Source: Rhodospirillaceae bacterium
GTDB lineage: Bacteria > Pseudomonadota > Alphaproteobacteria > Rhodospirillales > 2-02-FULL-58-16
Direction: 5' to 3'
DNA: 6,651 nucleotides
NCBI GenBank assembly: GCA_013349695.1
Contig: DUZD01000107.1
Location: 1-6,651, forward strand
The notes under the pieces are model-generated. The model did no database searches. It saw only the letters and a program-made list of their open reading frames with translations, and was not told the DNA's origin. Positions 1 through 5,388 of the stretch are shown here, in pieces; the stretch's first letter is position 1, and every line of letters begins with the position of its first letter. The position numbers and the translations under genes are program-made.

Positions 1-42
1 CCCACAGGCTCAACAACCGCAACAGGATGTGATAAACAGAAT

Positions 43-91
43 TTTGGCAGCTTGATCAGACACCGGAATACACCTTAACTGCGCTGCCAAA
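43..91. repeat. 9-bp inverted repeat, 31-bp spacer
   Basis: TTTGGCAGC at 43-51 is perfectly complementary to GCTGCCAAA at 83-91. It lies in the IS-rich flank and could be part of a terminal or recombination structure. Arms of this size can also arise by chance, and no T-tract follows that would make it a terminator. Confidence 0.3.
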
Positions 92-92
92 C

Positions 93-118
93 TGTCCAAC
101 AATGTGGGACCAGCTCAC
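93..118. mobile_element. Possible end of an IS3-like element
   Basis: The bases beginning TGTCCAACAATGTGGGACC resemble the terminal inverted repeats of many IS3-family elements, which often start TGTCC and contain a G-rich block about ten bases in. Read on the minus strand, the adjoining bases give a W-Q-I-L-I-P-G-R stretch that would suit the 3' end of an IS3-type orfB, but no longer transposase match is visible. The resemblance is from memory, and a partner repeat would have to lie outside the window. Confidence 0.25.
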
Positions 119-221
119 TCCGACCTGGAATGAGAATCTGCCAATTGATATTTGAAACAACATTGGGCTCCCCCGAAAAAGGTTACTCAGGTCAATTTTC
201 CGAACAACAGCCGGGATAGGA

Positions 222-689
222 TCACTCGGCGCGCTGTGCTCTTTGCCAATACCCCTTCCATTCCCGCGAAACCGGATGTGCCAGGGTCGCATTGGTGGCG
301 ATCAGGTATTGCATCCCGTTCGGCGCCCGCCTGTAATCCTCGCGCCACGCCATTTCGTTGGCATAAGAATGTAGATAGCGCCCGGAGATATGATGGTGCG
401 TCCCGATCTCGGCGCGACGCAACCGCGAGAAATAGCTTTCCGCCTGATTGGTACAAGCATCCTCGTCTTTGAACGCAATCGAGTGATTAACCCGCTTGGC
501 TGCAAACCGGGCATGTAGAGCATCCCAAACCGAGGCTTCGTCGGCATGGACCGTGCTGCCCGGCTCGACACGCTCTTGGATCGTCGGCAGGGAGTCATCC
601 TCACCCTTGAGTATGAATGGCAATGTCCGCCCGTTGCGTTCACGCATGACAACCACGGCCCGGCGTTTGCCGGTCAGGTGTTCTTTCAG
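222..689 (-). pseudogene. IS1595 (ISXO2-like) transposase, 3' remnant
   Basis: This is the C-terminal part of a DDE transposase of the ISXO2/IS1595 family. The frame is open from about 689 (L-K-E-H-L-T-G-K-R-R-A) through a GTG at 656 to the stop at 222-224. Family hallmarks are visible: HADEASVWDAL, which carries the second acidic residue; CTNQAESYFSRLRR, with the closing catalytic region; and the terminal SREWKGYWQR. The N-terminal zinc-ribbon and the first catalytic Asp region (normally a DE-x-Y/F-x-GG type motif) are missing, because the gene is cut at about 690 where unrelated IS481-type sequence begins. It should therefore be inactive. The 144-codon open frame after the GTG has no ribosome-binding site of its own that I can see, so it is unlikely to be a real protein. 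Confidence 0.8.
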
Positions 690-723
690 GCGCGGTCAAT
701 CCGGCATTCTTATGAACGTTCAT
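640..723 (-). pseudogene. IS481-type transposase 5' fragment (truncated)
   Basis: An ATG at 723 is preceded by a strong Shine-Dalgarno (AAGGAGGA, minus strand, 728-735) and reads MNVHKNAGLT, the typical opening of IS481-family integrase-like transposases (MNVHKNAxLTP). After ten codons the family match stops. The frame then runs through IS1595-derived DNA in the wrong frame and ends at a TGA at 640-642, giving about 27 codons. The helix-turn-helix and DDE core are absent. The initiation signals are intact, so a nonsense peptide could still be translated, but no function is expected. Confidence 0.6.
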
Positions 724-807
724 TCAGTCCTCCTTCGTGAGCTTCTGTTTTTGCAAACTTCAGCTTCTCAGAGTTGGATCGAATGAACAACGTCCTGAGA
801 CATCACA
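691..807 (-). mobile_element. IS481-type element, left-end remnant
   Basis: Read on the minus strand, the fragment begins TGTGATGTCTCAGGACGTTG at 807 and runs 84 bp to the transposase ATG at 723. The TGTGATGTCTCAGGAC-type end agrees with terminal repeats I associate with IS481-family elements, and the leader length is plausible. Just outside the end is CTAG (809-812), a plausible target tetranucleotide. The element is cut about 30 bp inside the gene at about 690 and joined to the IS1595 remnant. The missing right end is not in this window. Confidence 0.5.
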
Positions 808-830
808 TCTAGCGCGCGTCGGCACGGGTC

Positions 831-839
831 TGTTATATC
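831..839 (+). promoter_or_regulatory. Possible extended -10 for purH
   Basis: TGTTATATC has the TG-n-TATAAT layout of an extended -10 element and lies about 40 bp before the purH start. No good -35 hexamer lies at the right distance (around 811-816 the bases are AGCGCG). It lies in the short non-IS481 stretch between the mobile debris and purH, the only place left for a native promoter close to the gene. This is a weak call based on consensus alone. Confidence 0.2.
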
Positions 840-852
840 CCTTCCATTCCCG
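835..852 (-). repeat. Mini-remnant of IS1595 transposase C-terminus
   Basis: Positions 835-852 match 249-266 at 17 of 18 bases. The second site lies inside the IS1595 transposase remnant and encodes REWKGY near its C-terminus. On the same strand, 835-852 also reads REWKGY, and the single difference is a synonymous third-position change (GGG versus GGA). That pattern favours common descent of a coding segment over chance, but the copy is very short. Confidence 0.4.
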
Positions 853-880
853 TCGTTGCCTAATGTAAAAGCTCCCGCCC

Positions 881-2461
881 ATGCCGCCGCCATCCTCGAG
901 TCGCATTCGCCGAGCCTTGATTTCCGTTTCGGACAAGACGGATTTGGTCGAATTCGGTCGATTTCTTAGCGACAACGGGATTGAAGTTCTTTCCACCGGC
1001 GGGACGGCGAATGTCTTGCGCGATGCCGGAGTACAGGTCACCGAGGTTTCCGATCATACCGGCTTTCCCGAAATTCTCGACGGCCGTGTGAAAACGCTGC
1101 AACCCCTCATCCATGGCGGCCTGCTGGCCAAGCGTGGCGACCCGGATCACCAACGGGCCATGGACGAGCTCGGCATCGCGCCGATCGACCTTTTGGCGGT
1201 CAACCTGTATCCTTTCGAGGCGACGGTGGCCGAAGGCGCCGACTTTGATGCCTGCGTCGAAAACATCGATATCGGTGGCCCGGCGATGATCCGCGCCGCC
1301 GCGAAAAACCACGAATCGGTCACGGTGGTCGTCGATCCAGCCGATTACGGCATCGTTATGAAAGAGATGAAGGCCAACGGCGGCGCCACCACCGCCTCTT
1401 TCCGCAAGCGCCTTGCGGCGAAGGCCTATGCCCGCACCGGCGCCTACGACGCCGCCATCGGCGGCTGGTTCAACGAGCAGGTGGGGGAAACCTTTCCCGA
1501 CCGCATCGCCTTCGGCGGCAAGCTCGGGCAGATCATGCGCCATGGCGAAAACCCGCACCAGCTAGCGGCTTTCTACAGGGGCGGCGAATGCCGGCCCGGC
1601 GTCGCCAGCGCCGAGCAGATCCAGGGCAAGGAACTGAGCTACAACAATTTCAACGATACCGATACCGCCTTCGAACTGGTCGCCGAATTCGAGCCCACCG
1701 CCTTGGCGATCATCAAACACGCCAATCCCTGCGGCGTCGCCGTATCGGCGACCCTCGTCGACTCCTACGCCATGGCGTTGGCCTGCGATCCGGAAAGTGC
1801 CTTCGGCGGCATCGTCGCCTGCAACCGGGCGCTGGACGCGGCGACGGCGGAGGAAATCGTCAAGCTTTTCACCGAAGTCGTCATCGCGCCCGAGGTCGAC
1901 CCGGCGGCGCGTAAAATCCTGGCGGCGAAGGAAAACCTTCGCGTTCTCGTCACCGGCGCCATGCCCGACGCGGCCGCGCCGGGCATGAGCCTCAAGTCGC
2001 TTGCCGGCGGCTTCCTCTTGCAGGGAAGGGACAACGCCGTCCTCGAAGAAATGAAGGTGGTCACCCGGCGGGCGCCGACGGAAGCCGAAATGGCCGATCT
2101 GGAATTCGCTTTCACCGTTTGCAAGCATGTCAAGTCGAACGCCATCGTTTACGCCAAAAACAAGGTCACCGTCGGCATCGGCGGCGGCCAGACGAGCCGG
2201 GTGAATTCTTCCCGCGTCGCCGCCTGGAAAGCCGAGGACACGGCCAGGGCGGCGGGCGAGAAAACCAGCCGCGCCGCCGGCTCGGTGGTTGCCTCGGACG
2301 CCTTCTTTCCTTTCGCCGACGGCCTCCTGGCGGCGGCCGGGGCCGGCGTCACGGCGATCATCCAGCCGGGCGGCAGCCGGCGCGACGACGAGGTCATCGC
2401 CGCCGCCGACGAACGGGGCCTGGCCATGGTCTTCACCGGCATGCGCCACTTCCGCCATTAG
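881..2461 (+). CDS. purH: Bifunctional AICAR formyltransferase / IMP cyclohydrolase
   Basis: PurH performs the last two steps of de novo IMP synthesis in the cytoplasm: formylation of AICAR by 10-formyl-tetrahydrofolate, then ring closure of FAICAR. The 526 residues match the usual bacterial length. The N-terminal cyclohydrolase (MGS-like) domain covers about residues 8-200, with ALISVSDKT, LSTGGTA, GRVKTL and ENIDIGGPAMIRAAAKNH. The transformylase domain follows, with GKELSYNNFNDTDTAFELV (249-267), the catalytic Lys-His pair in IIKHANPCG (K279, H280), SAFGGIVACNR, VKSNAIV (N420) and the typical ending MRHFRH. In the usual KTLHP motif this protein has Gln74 (KTLQP). An in-frame TAA at 866-868 makes ATG 881 the first possible ATG start. 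No clear Shine-Dalgarno precedes it. The upstream neighbour is IS debris, and the downstream neighbour converges with a 10-bp gap. Confidence 0.97.
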   Translation: MPPPSSSRIRRALISVSDKTDLVEFGRFLSDNGIEVLSTGGTANVLRDAGVQVTEVSDHTGFPEILDGRVKTLQPLIHGGLLAKRGDPDHQRAMDELGIAPIDLLAVNLYPFEATVAEGADFDACVENIDIGGPAMIRAAAKNHESVTVVVDPADYGIVMKEMKANGGATTASFRKRLAAKAYARTGAYDAAIGGWFNEQVGETFPDRIAFGGKLGQIMRHGENPHQLAAFYRGGECRPGVASAEQIQGKELSYNNFNDTDTAFELVAEFEPTALAIIKHANPCGVAVSATLVDSYAMALACDPESAFGGIVACNRALDAATAEEIVKLFTEVVIAPEVDPAARKILAAKENLRVLVTGAMPDAAAPGMSLKSLAGGFLLQGRDNAVLEEMKVVTRRAPTEAEMADLEFAFTVCKHVKSNAIVYAKNKVTVGIGGGQTSRVNSSRVAAWKAEDTARAAGEKTSRAAGSVVASDAFFPFADGLLAAAGAGVTAIIQPGGSRRDDEVIAAADERGLAMVFTGMRHFRH

Positions 2462-2471
2462 ACGCGGGTTA

Positions 2472-4046
2472 CTAGCCTGGAATATCAACCGGCCGAACCG
2501 CCTTGCCGAACCTCTTTTCCAAGGTGTCGGTCAGGTAGGGGAGGCCGCCCTTTTTCAAATGTGTCCGGAAGTCGTCACGTTGCGTGACCAGCAGGCTGAT
2601 GCCTTTGGTTAGCGCATCGATGATCTTATAGCCGAAAAAACTGTTTGGCCGGCGGCGGACGCGGAAACCTACTTTGACGGCTTCCAAGCCGTCCTCGCGG
2701 TCGAGGCGTATGGAGATCAGCATGTCCTTGCCGTATGCGCGGATTTTTTCAATCTCGTATTTGCCGGTCCAGTTCTCACCGGCGGTAAATTCATAGCCGG
2801 ACAGGAACAGCTCTTTATAGGTGGCGTAAAAATGCGCCCATTCATCTGGCGTGGCGGTATCGTAGTATCCGCCGAGAACGAATTGGGCCATTGGCTTGAA
2901 ATCGACCACTTCGCCCAGCAATCCACGAAATTTCTCGACTCGCTTGGTCAATGACATGCCCTCGATGCCCATCACATGGTTGGCATTGCTGGCCAGTTCC
3001 AGAATCATTTTGCGCCCCCGAATCAAAGCTTCGGTGGCGAGTTGCTGATCGCTCTTGCCATTGGCCGCCGTCCGCCGGGCGGGTGATGTCCCGTCCGATT
3101 CATGGGCGCGCAACGTCTTAACGCGGTTGCGCGCCAGGATAGTGAAGGCGCCCGTTTCACCATAGCGCTCCAAATAGGATTGAAAATCTTTCGAATTCCG
3201 GCTGTCCTGGATCGACTGCCAGTAGGCAATTTCCTCTTGTGTGTTATTGAGGTCGAGGGGCATTGCCGCTAGGCCGCCCGCGGACCCTTTCGAGCCCGGC
3301 ACGAAATAAAAATTACCGGTCAGCGACGATGATTCCCACGGCGTCTGCGCATCCTTGGTCCGATGCTGGACCGACACCCGGACCTGCTTGAACATCTGCT
3401 CGACCAGCAGGTCCGGCTTGCGCATCGCGGTGGCGAGGGCGGCGGTATAGGGACTATTTGTTCCAGAACCATCGGCGGCAACGTCACCGGGGGAGGTGGC
3501 ATAGGCAATCAGGGTTCCCCTGCTGGCGTCCATCCTCGCCAGCCCCCGTGACGCCGAGCGGAAACCGCGCTTGAACGGATTGTTGCGGCAGGCGTCCAGG
3601 ATGACGATGTTCAGATCGTTGCCGGCGAAAGCCATGTTGTCCAGCACGGCGTTGGCGGAGACCGCTTCGATGTCCACATCCGCTTCATCTTGGATGTCCA
3701 CATTCACGGGGACCAGGAAGTTCTCGCCGCGCACCTGAACGCCGTGACCCGCGTAATAGAACAGGCCCACCGCGTCCTTGCCCGTCGCTTCCAACTTGTT
3801 GCCGAAGGCTTTGATGGCTTTCTTCATGCCCTTCTGGTTGGCGTCGATGCGTTCAATGACCTCGAAGCCAAGGGACCGTAATGTCCTCGCCATTAGTTTG
3901 GCGTCCTGGGGGGGGTTCTTGAGGGCGCCGAGATTGGGGTAGGTCCCGTTGCCGATGACCAGGGCGATGCGTTTCTCGGCAAGGGCCGACTGTCCGGTAA
4001 GAAACACCGCCAAGGCAACAACGACAACCGCCCATATTCGGGTCAT
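2472..4046 (-). CDS. Secreted caspase-like protease fused to MlaC-type domain
   Basis: The protein has 524 residues. Residues 1-23 form a Sec signal peptide: R3, a hydrophobic core at about 4-16, and a cleavage site after ALA-23. Residues about 24-250 are a peptidase C14 caspase-like domain with KRIALVIGNGTY, catalytic His101 in YYAGHG, catalytic Cys153 in DACRNNPF, and the p10-like TSPGDVA, NSPYTAAL and QTPWESSSLTGNFYF. Residues about 270-312 hold a WQSIQDSRNSKDFQSYLERY module often seen behind bacterial caspase domains. A polar linker (about 315-335) leads to a domain at about 337-515 that resembles MlaC/Ttg2D: KFRGLLGEVVDFKPMAQFVL, then WAHFYATYKELFL, and YKIIDALTKGISLLVTQRDDF. Both halves would be periplasmic. 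The start is ATG 4046, because it yields the signal peptide and has a GGAG 10 bases upstream; the frame is open back to 4472, but that part overlaps gpsA antisense-free coding and is not protein-like. Substrate, target and lipid ligand are unknown. The caspase assignment is strong and the MlaC-like one good. Confidence 0.9.
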   Translation of the reverse strand: MTRIWAVVVVALAVFLTGQSALAEKRIALVIGNGTYPNLGALKNPPQDAKLMARTLRSLGFEVIERIDANQKGMKKAIKAFGNKLEATGKDAVGLFYYAGHGVQVRGENFLVPVNVDIQDEADVDIEAVSANAVLDNMAFAGNDLNIVILDACRNNPFKRGFRSASRGLARMDASRGTLIAYATSPGDVAADGSGTNSPYTAALATAMRKPDLLVEQMFKQVRVSVQHRTKDAQTPWESSSLTGNFYFVPGSKGSAGGLAAMPLDLNNTQEEIAYWQSIQDSRNSKDFQSYLERYGETGAFTILARNRVKTLRAHESDGTSPARRTAANGKSDQQLATEALIRGRKMILELASNANHVMGIEGMSLTKRVEKFRGLLGEVVDFKPMAQFVLGGYYDTATPDEWAHFYATYKELFLSGYEFTAGENWTGKYEIEKIRAYGKDMLISIRLDREDGLEAVKVGFRVRRRPNSFFGYKIIDALTKGISLLVTQRDDFRTHLKKGGLPYLTDTLEKRFGKAVRPVDIPG

Positions 4047-4055
4047 TAAACCAAG

Positions 4056-4059
4056 CTCC
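4056..4059 (-). promoter_or_regulatory. Shine-Dalgarno fixing the caspase gene start
   Basis: On the minus strand GGAG lies nine bases before ATG 4046 (spacer CTTGGTTTA). Together with the signal peptide that begins at this ATG, it decides the start against the in-frame codons further upstream, which would run into gpsA. Confidence 0.6.
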
Positions 4060-4078
4060 AGGAACACATGGTCCGTGA

Positions 4079-4093
4079 AGTTTGTCACAAACT
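4079..4093. promoter_or_regulatory. 15-bp perfect palindrome, possible operator
   Basis: AGTTTGT-C-ACAAACT is a perfect inverted repeat with a single central base, centred about 40 bp before the caspase gene's ATG. The position suits an operator for a dimeric regulator or an overlap with the transcription start. It is AT-rich in a GC-rich background. About one such 7+1+7 repeat could occur by chance in a window of this size every two or three windows, so the site is a candidate only. Confidence 0.35.
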
Positions 4094-4265
4094 CCAATGA
4101 GGGGAAAGGCGGTGGCCGAGGAGTGTCCGATTTGGGTTCAGGAAGCGGCACTCCGAGGCGGAGCCTCCAAAGGTCCATCGAGCGGATCGACCAGTGGGTG
4201 GCGTCGGCCGGCTTGCTAAGGAATCGGTTCCAGCATCGACGGCGTGTCCTTTCGGGGACTTGCGC

Positions 4266-4280
4266 GGCGCCACTGGCGCC
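4266..4280. repeat. GC-rich hairpin in the gpsA downstream spacer
   Basis: GGCGCC-ACT-GGCGCC forms a six-pair stem with a three-base loop, about 75 bp beyond the gpsA stop in the direction of transcription. There is no U-tract after it, so it is at best a pause or RNA 3'-end protecting structure, not a classical terminator. Confidence 0.3.
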
Positions 4281-4353
4281 ATGGTTCCCCTCAAGCCTGC
4301 CGAGGAAACGGGAAAAGCGGTCGCATGGACGCCTTATGGATGAGACCCAGGCC

Positions 4354-5352
4354 CTAACCCAAAGGGGCTTCCGGCTTGAACGGCCGCGACAAAAGCCCGG
4401 CGATGGCGGCGTCGATATCGGCGTAATGATTGAGCACCCCGTCGATGGCGGTACAGATGGGCATATCGACATCGAGGCGGCGGGCCAGATCGGTGACCGA
4501 GGAAGCGGTGAAAACGCCTTCGGCGATCGACGCGCGGGCTTCGAGTATGGATTCCAGGACCCCGCCCCGGCCCAAGGCGACGCCGAGGGAATAGTTGCGC
4601 GATTGCATGGCGGTGCAGGTCAGCGTCACATCGCCCAGTCCGGACAGGCCCATCAGAGTGTCCGGGTGGGCGCCCTTGGCGACGCCCAAGCGGACGATCT
4701 CGGCGAGGCCGCGGGTAATCAGCGCCGCCCGCGCGTTTTCGCCGAGATTTCTCCCCTCGACGATGCCGCAGGCGATGGCCAGCACGTTTTTCACCGCTCC
4801 GCCCAATTGCGTACCGATCAAATCGTCGGTCCGGTAGATGCGCAAGCGCGGCGTGCCGAGAGCGGCAGCCAGTTCCCGCGCCAGTCCGGGATCGGCCGCC
4901 GCCAGCGTCACCGCCGTTGGCTTGTCGCGGGCCACCTCGGCGGCGAAAGTCGGGCCGGCAAGCACCGCGAAGGAAACGCCGGGTAGGGTTTCCTCCACCA
5001 CCTCGCTCATCAGGGCGCATGTCTCCTGTTCGATTCCCTTGGCGCAGATGACGGCGGGCACGCCGGCGGTCCAGGCCGGCGCCAGGGTTTGGCAAATCCT
5101 CCGCAAATGTTGTGCCGGGGTTACCAGGAGGACGGCGTCGGCGGCCGCCGCTTGCGCCGGATCGGTGGTCGCTTCGATGGCCGGGTCGAGGTCGACGTCG
5201 GGAAGAAAAAGAGGGTTTCGGTGGCTTTGATTGATGGCTTCGGCGACCTCGGGTTCCCTGGCTTGGATGACCACCTGGCGGCCGGTCCGCCGCGCCGCCA
5301 CCGCCAGGGCCGTTCCCCAGGCGCCGCCGCCGATGATGCCGATTTTGTTCAT
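4354..5352 (-). CDS. gpsA: NAD(P)-dependent glycerol-3-phosphate dehydrogenase
   Basis: GpsA reduces dihydroxyacetone phosphate to sn-glycerol-3-phosphate, the backbone precursor for phospholipids, in the cytoplasm. The 332 residues are the normal length. The N-terminal Rossmann fold shows IGIIGGGAWGTALA (residues 4-17), VLLVTPAQ (74-81), the CAKGIE motif with K105 (103-108) and AGPTFAAEVA (132-141). The C-terminal helical domain has LGGAVKNVLAIACGI, with the expected catalytic lysine K188, then TRGLAEIVRLG and GLSGLGDVTLTC. The start at 5352 gives the classical MNKIGIIGGG opening; only a weak, distant AAGG lies upstream. It is 36 bp behind the tsaD stop on the same strand, so co-transcription with tsaD is likely. 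Nothing looks broken. Confidence 0.97.
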   Translation of the reverse strand: MNKIGIIGGGAWGTALAVAARRTGRQVVIQAREPEVAEAINQSHRNPLFLPDVDLDPAIEATTDPAQAAAADAVLLVTPAQHLRRICQTLAPAWTAGVPAVICAKGIEQETCALMSEVVEETLPGVSFAVLAGPTFAAEVARDKPTAVTLAAADPGLARELAAALGTPRLRIYRTDDLIGTQLGGAVKNVLAIACGIVEGRNLGENARAALITRGLAEIVRLGVAKGAHPDTLMGLSGLGDVTLTCTAMQSRNYSLGVALGRGGVLESILEARASIAEGVFTASSVTDLARRLDVDMPICTAIDGVLNHYADIDAAIAGLLSRPFKPEAPLG

Positions 5353-5388
5353 CTGTCTGTTATACCTTGGGTCGATGGTGGCGGTCCA

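Larger units (their letters stand above)
1..221. other. Non-coding, IS-derived left flank
   Basis: I see no convincing gene here. Short open frames on the minus strand have no recognisable protein character. The stretch is less GC-rich than the genes to the right and holds a possible IS3-like end (93-118) and a 9-bp inverted repeat (43-51 with 83-91). From about 167 onward it probably includes the terminal non-coding part of the IS1595-type element whose transposase stop is at 222. The exact element borders cannot be fixed from this sequence alone. Confidence 0.5.
4047..4353. other. 307-bp spacer between gpsA and the caspase gene
   Basis: No gene is supported here, although the minus strand is free of stops in the caspase frame. 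The spacer contains the caspase gene's Shine-Dalgarno (4056-4059), a 15-bp palindrome (4079-4093), two overlapping, mutually exclusive hairpins (CTCCG/CGGAG and GAGGC/GCCTC, 4151-4167) and a GGCGCC/GGCGCC hairpin (4266-4280). No run of T residues follows any hairpin, so no classical terminator for gpsA can be called. I find no good sigma70-type promoter for the caspase gene. The length suggests the caspase gene has its own transcription start. Confidence 0.6.

Noticed and set aside
56..292. 78-codon open frame on the minus strand
   Set aside because: It crosses the IS1595 remnant's end in another frame and shows no family resemblance.
751..779. sigma70 promoter TTGCAA-N17-TTGGAT for purH
   Set aside because: The spacing is right but the -10 matches only three of six consensus bases and it lies within the IS481 remnant; too weak to call.
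1562..2488. 308-codon open frame on the minus strand
   Set aside because: It lies opposite the well-supported purH coding sequence and has no motif content.
4266..4280. Rho-independent terminator of gpsA
   Set aside because: The hairpin is GC-rich but short and is not followed by a T-run on the minus strand.
4047..4472. N-terminal extension of the caspase gene by 142 codons
   Set aside because: The frame is open, but the extension overlaps the gpsA 3' end, lacks protein-like composition and would bury the clear signal peptide that begins at 4046 with its own GGAG.
3949..4986. 345-codon open frame on the plus strand
   Set aside because: It is antisense to gpsA and the caspase gene start, with no family motifs; such long shadows are expected in GC-rich coding DNA.
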